Both the position numbers and the translations under genes were made by a program. The notes under the pieces are model-generated. The model saw only the letters and a list, made by a program, of their open reading frames with translations, did not search any database and had not been told where the DNA came from. Shown here piece by piece: positions 9,405 to 22,500 of a DNA stretch of 22,500 nucleotides. The stretch is from Sphaeroforma sirkka (Eukaryota; Opisthokonta; Ichthyosporea; Ichthyophonida): positions 5,001 through 27,500 of the forward strand of contig LUCW03002002.1 in the NCBI GenBank assembly GCA_001586965.3. The letters are read 5' to 3'. Position 1 is the first letter of the stretch; the number at the start of each line of letters is the position of its first letter.

Positions 9405-9710
9405 GCTGTCGCTTTGATTAGTTCGCTAGTCGTTAAATTGTTTGGTGCACCCGTGGGACTTGATACAGCGCAGGAGCTACACTTTCGTAAGCACGTAGCA
9501 CAATCCCTGCCGGCAATAACAGGACATTGGTATCCAGATAATGAGATCAAAAGTGATAGTGTAGTGATGCTATGTACCCGGGCACAGATAAAGAACATCA
9601 ACGGATTCACTCAGTGATGTGGGTGTACCCAAGCAGACTGGCCCGTCGGACCTTCATTTGTCCGAAGTGCATATCTGGTGCACACTCTTGGCTTGGGTCA
9701 CAGTACAGTG
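9405..9710 (+). pseudogene. BTG/Tob-like domain, apparently decayed
   Basis: After an acceptor-like ttaag, the frame 9405-9617 reads AVALISSLVVKLFGAP, then GLDTAQELHFRKHVAQSL, then GHWYPDNEIKSDS and stops at 9615-9617. Spacing matches the BTG/Tob domain: an N-terminal AV-x-F-(I/L) helix, GL...L.xF...L, then the HWYP/HWFP motif. About 50 codons further, after a frame change, PSDLHLSEVHIW sits where the family has L-P-x-E-L-T-L-W. The RCIRI block after HWYP is not recognisable. BTG/Tob proteins bind CAF1/CCR4 deadenylase and restrain proliferation. The frame change suggests a pseudogene, but a diverged gene with an unseen intron is possible. The frame after HWYP and the family call are by eye. 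Confidence 0.4.
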
Positions 9711-10202
9711 TGTATCATAGAAATGACCTGGGCACGGCAACGGGACACAGGCCTGCCCTTCGGTTGGTCATAGTCGGATCACCGCCAACCAGAATAGACC
9801 AACTGAAGATTCATTCACATCCCAAACCAAACATATCGCATATTCAGATTCTTGCGCTTATGAAGAGTTTTCTTCTTCATACATAGTGCCGTTCACATAG
9901 GGTATACTGCTTGCCTGCCTGTATGATACCAAGTCTCGAGTACAGCCTGCTAAACGCTAGGCTTACGGCACTTTCAACTATGATACTGTAGTCGCAAGGC
10001 TATCGCAACAGTCCCCAGGACAACGGGGTCTCGGTGCCCCTCAGACTCCCTATTTTGGCTTGTAATCGGTGTATCTACCCGCTCTTTCGCAAAAAACAGA
10101 GTATAGTTCCAGCTCGGATAGTCAACGTAGATATGAAGTCATAGCCCTCTTCACGAAAAGCTCTCAATCGACTCTAAGATACTTTTAAAGCAGACCATCC
10201 CC
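9711..10202. other. 3' flank of ATP7, convergent with the BTG-like stretch
   Basis: The frame open to 9886 (plus) overlaps the BTG-like remnant and then loses any resemblance. The ATP7 3' untranslated region should lie here on the minus strand, but I find no clear AATAAA close to the stop codon. Confidence 0.4.
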
Positions 10203-21870
<11,668 letters not shown>

Positions 21871-21874
21871 CTAT

Positions 21875-22265
21875 GCACAGGCAATGGGTTATGTTAGAGT
21901 GCATGAGGATGCTTATACGCAAGTGATGCTGTGAGATATGCACAGGCAATGGGTTATATTAGAGTGCACGAGGATGCTTATACACAAGTGATGCTGTGAG
22001 ATATGCACAGGCAATGGGTTATGCTAGAGTGCATGACGATGCTTATACGCAAGTGATGCTGTGAGATATGCACAGGCAATGGGTTATGCTAGAGTGCACG
22101 ACGATGCTTATGCGCAAGTGATGTGGTGAGATATGCACAGGCAATGGGTTATGTTAGAGTACATGAGGATGCTTATAGCAAGTGGTGTTGTGAGATATGC
22201 ACAGGCAATGAGTTATGCTAGAGTACATGAGGATGCTTATGCACAAGTGATGTTGTGAGATATAC
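21875..22265 (-). repeat. Minisatellite, six 65-bp units abutting the ATP7 HMA exon acceptor
   Basis: gcacaggcaatg recurs at 21875, 21940, 22005, 22070, 22135 and 22199 (65 bp, one unit 64). On the gene strand the last bases of the array (cattgcctgtgcatag) are the acceptor of the HMA exon itself. Each unit also has tctcacagcatcacttgc, which resembles the acceptor plus exon start tgcataggcatgacttgt. Confidence 0.93.
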
Positions 22266-22316
22266 GTGATGTTCTGCCGTGCTCAACAAATATAATGTCA
22301 TAGCCGATGAACATGC

Positions 22317-22446
22317 AGGTGTATGTATGTATGTATGTATGTGTATACAATAGGTGTATGTATGTATGTATGTGTATATAATAGGTGTATGTATGTATGT
22401 ATGTGTATATAATAGGTGAATGTATGTATGTATGTGTATACAATAG
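22317..22446 (+). repeat. GTAT-rich tandem repeat
   Basis: Four units starting aggtgtatg/aggtgaatg at 22317, 22352, 22383 and 22414, each built of GTAT tetranucleotides and ending tgtata.aat. No upstream ATP7 exon is visible between here and 22500. Confidence 0.9.
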
Positions 22447-22500
22447 CAGTTGCCCAATCATATGGGGTACTGTTTATAGTTATGATCCGTCGTTTGTCAT

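Overview
Eukaryotic nuclear DNA: protein-coding exons separated by GT-AG introns, AATAAA-type signals, many micro- and minisatellites, and no bacterial-style gene packing. The recognisable families (p24/TMED cargo receptor, MOZART1, ATP7-type copper pump, a BTG/Tob-like domain) suggest an opisthokont. A repeat-rich unicellular holozoan such as an ichthyosporean is my best guess; this is an inference, not a proof.

Layout. At 435-1503 (+) lie the last two coding exons of a TMED10-like p24 protein. Next comes a repeat-bearing intergenic stretch with a 100-bp tandem duplication. At 3241-3377 (-) is the last exon of MOZART1 (gamma-tubulin complex targeting). A large compound microsatellite (3600-4097) and about 2.2 kb of AT-rich DNA with no firm gene follow. 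At 6322-6750 (-) and 7922-8356 (+) are two divergently transcribed, intronless paralogues for small secreted 12-cysteine proteins; their core promoters keep the same geometry. A decayed BTG/Tob-like domain is at 9405-9710 (+). From 21870 down to 10203 (-) runs the main gene, a P1B-1 copper ATPase (ATP7 family). I reconstructed it as 15 exons whose splice phases all agree (864 residues visible). Its start and any further metal-binding domains lie beyond the right edge.

The most unusual feature is a recurring pattern in the introns of both the TMED and ATP7 genes. Decayed copies of exon ends, some with their splice sites, lie inside the adjoining introns. In the TMED intron I see three copies of the start of the last exon and one of the end of the preceding exon. 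In ATP7 the CPC exon has one copy on each side, the TGDN exon has one, and the MxxSS exon has a distal in-frame copy plus a six-unit 102-bp array that repeats its 5' splice site. The simplest reading is that introns here grow by tandem duplication of segments that include exon edges, leaving rows of decoy splice sites. Other points of interest are a 65-bp-stem hairpin in an ATP7 intron, a 5' splice site continuous with a TA microsatellite, and the paired secreted proteins.
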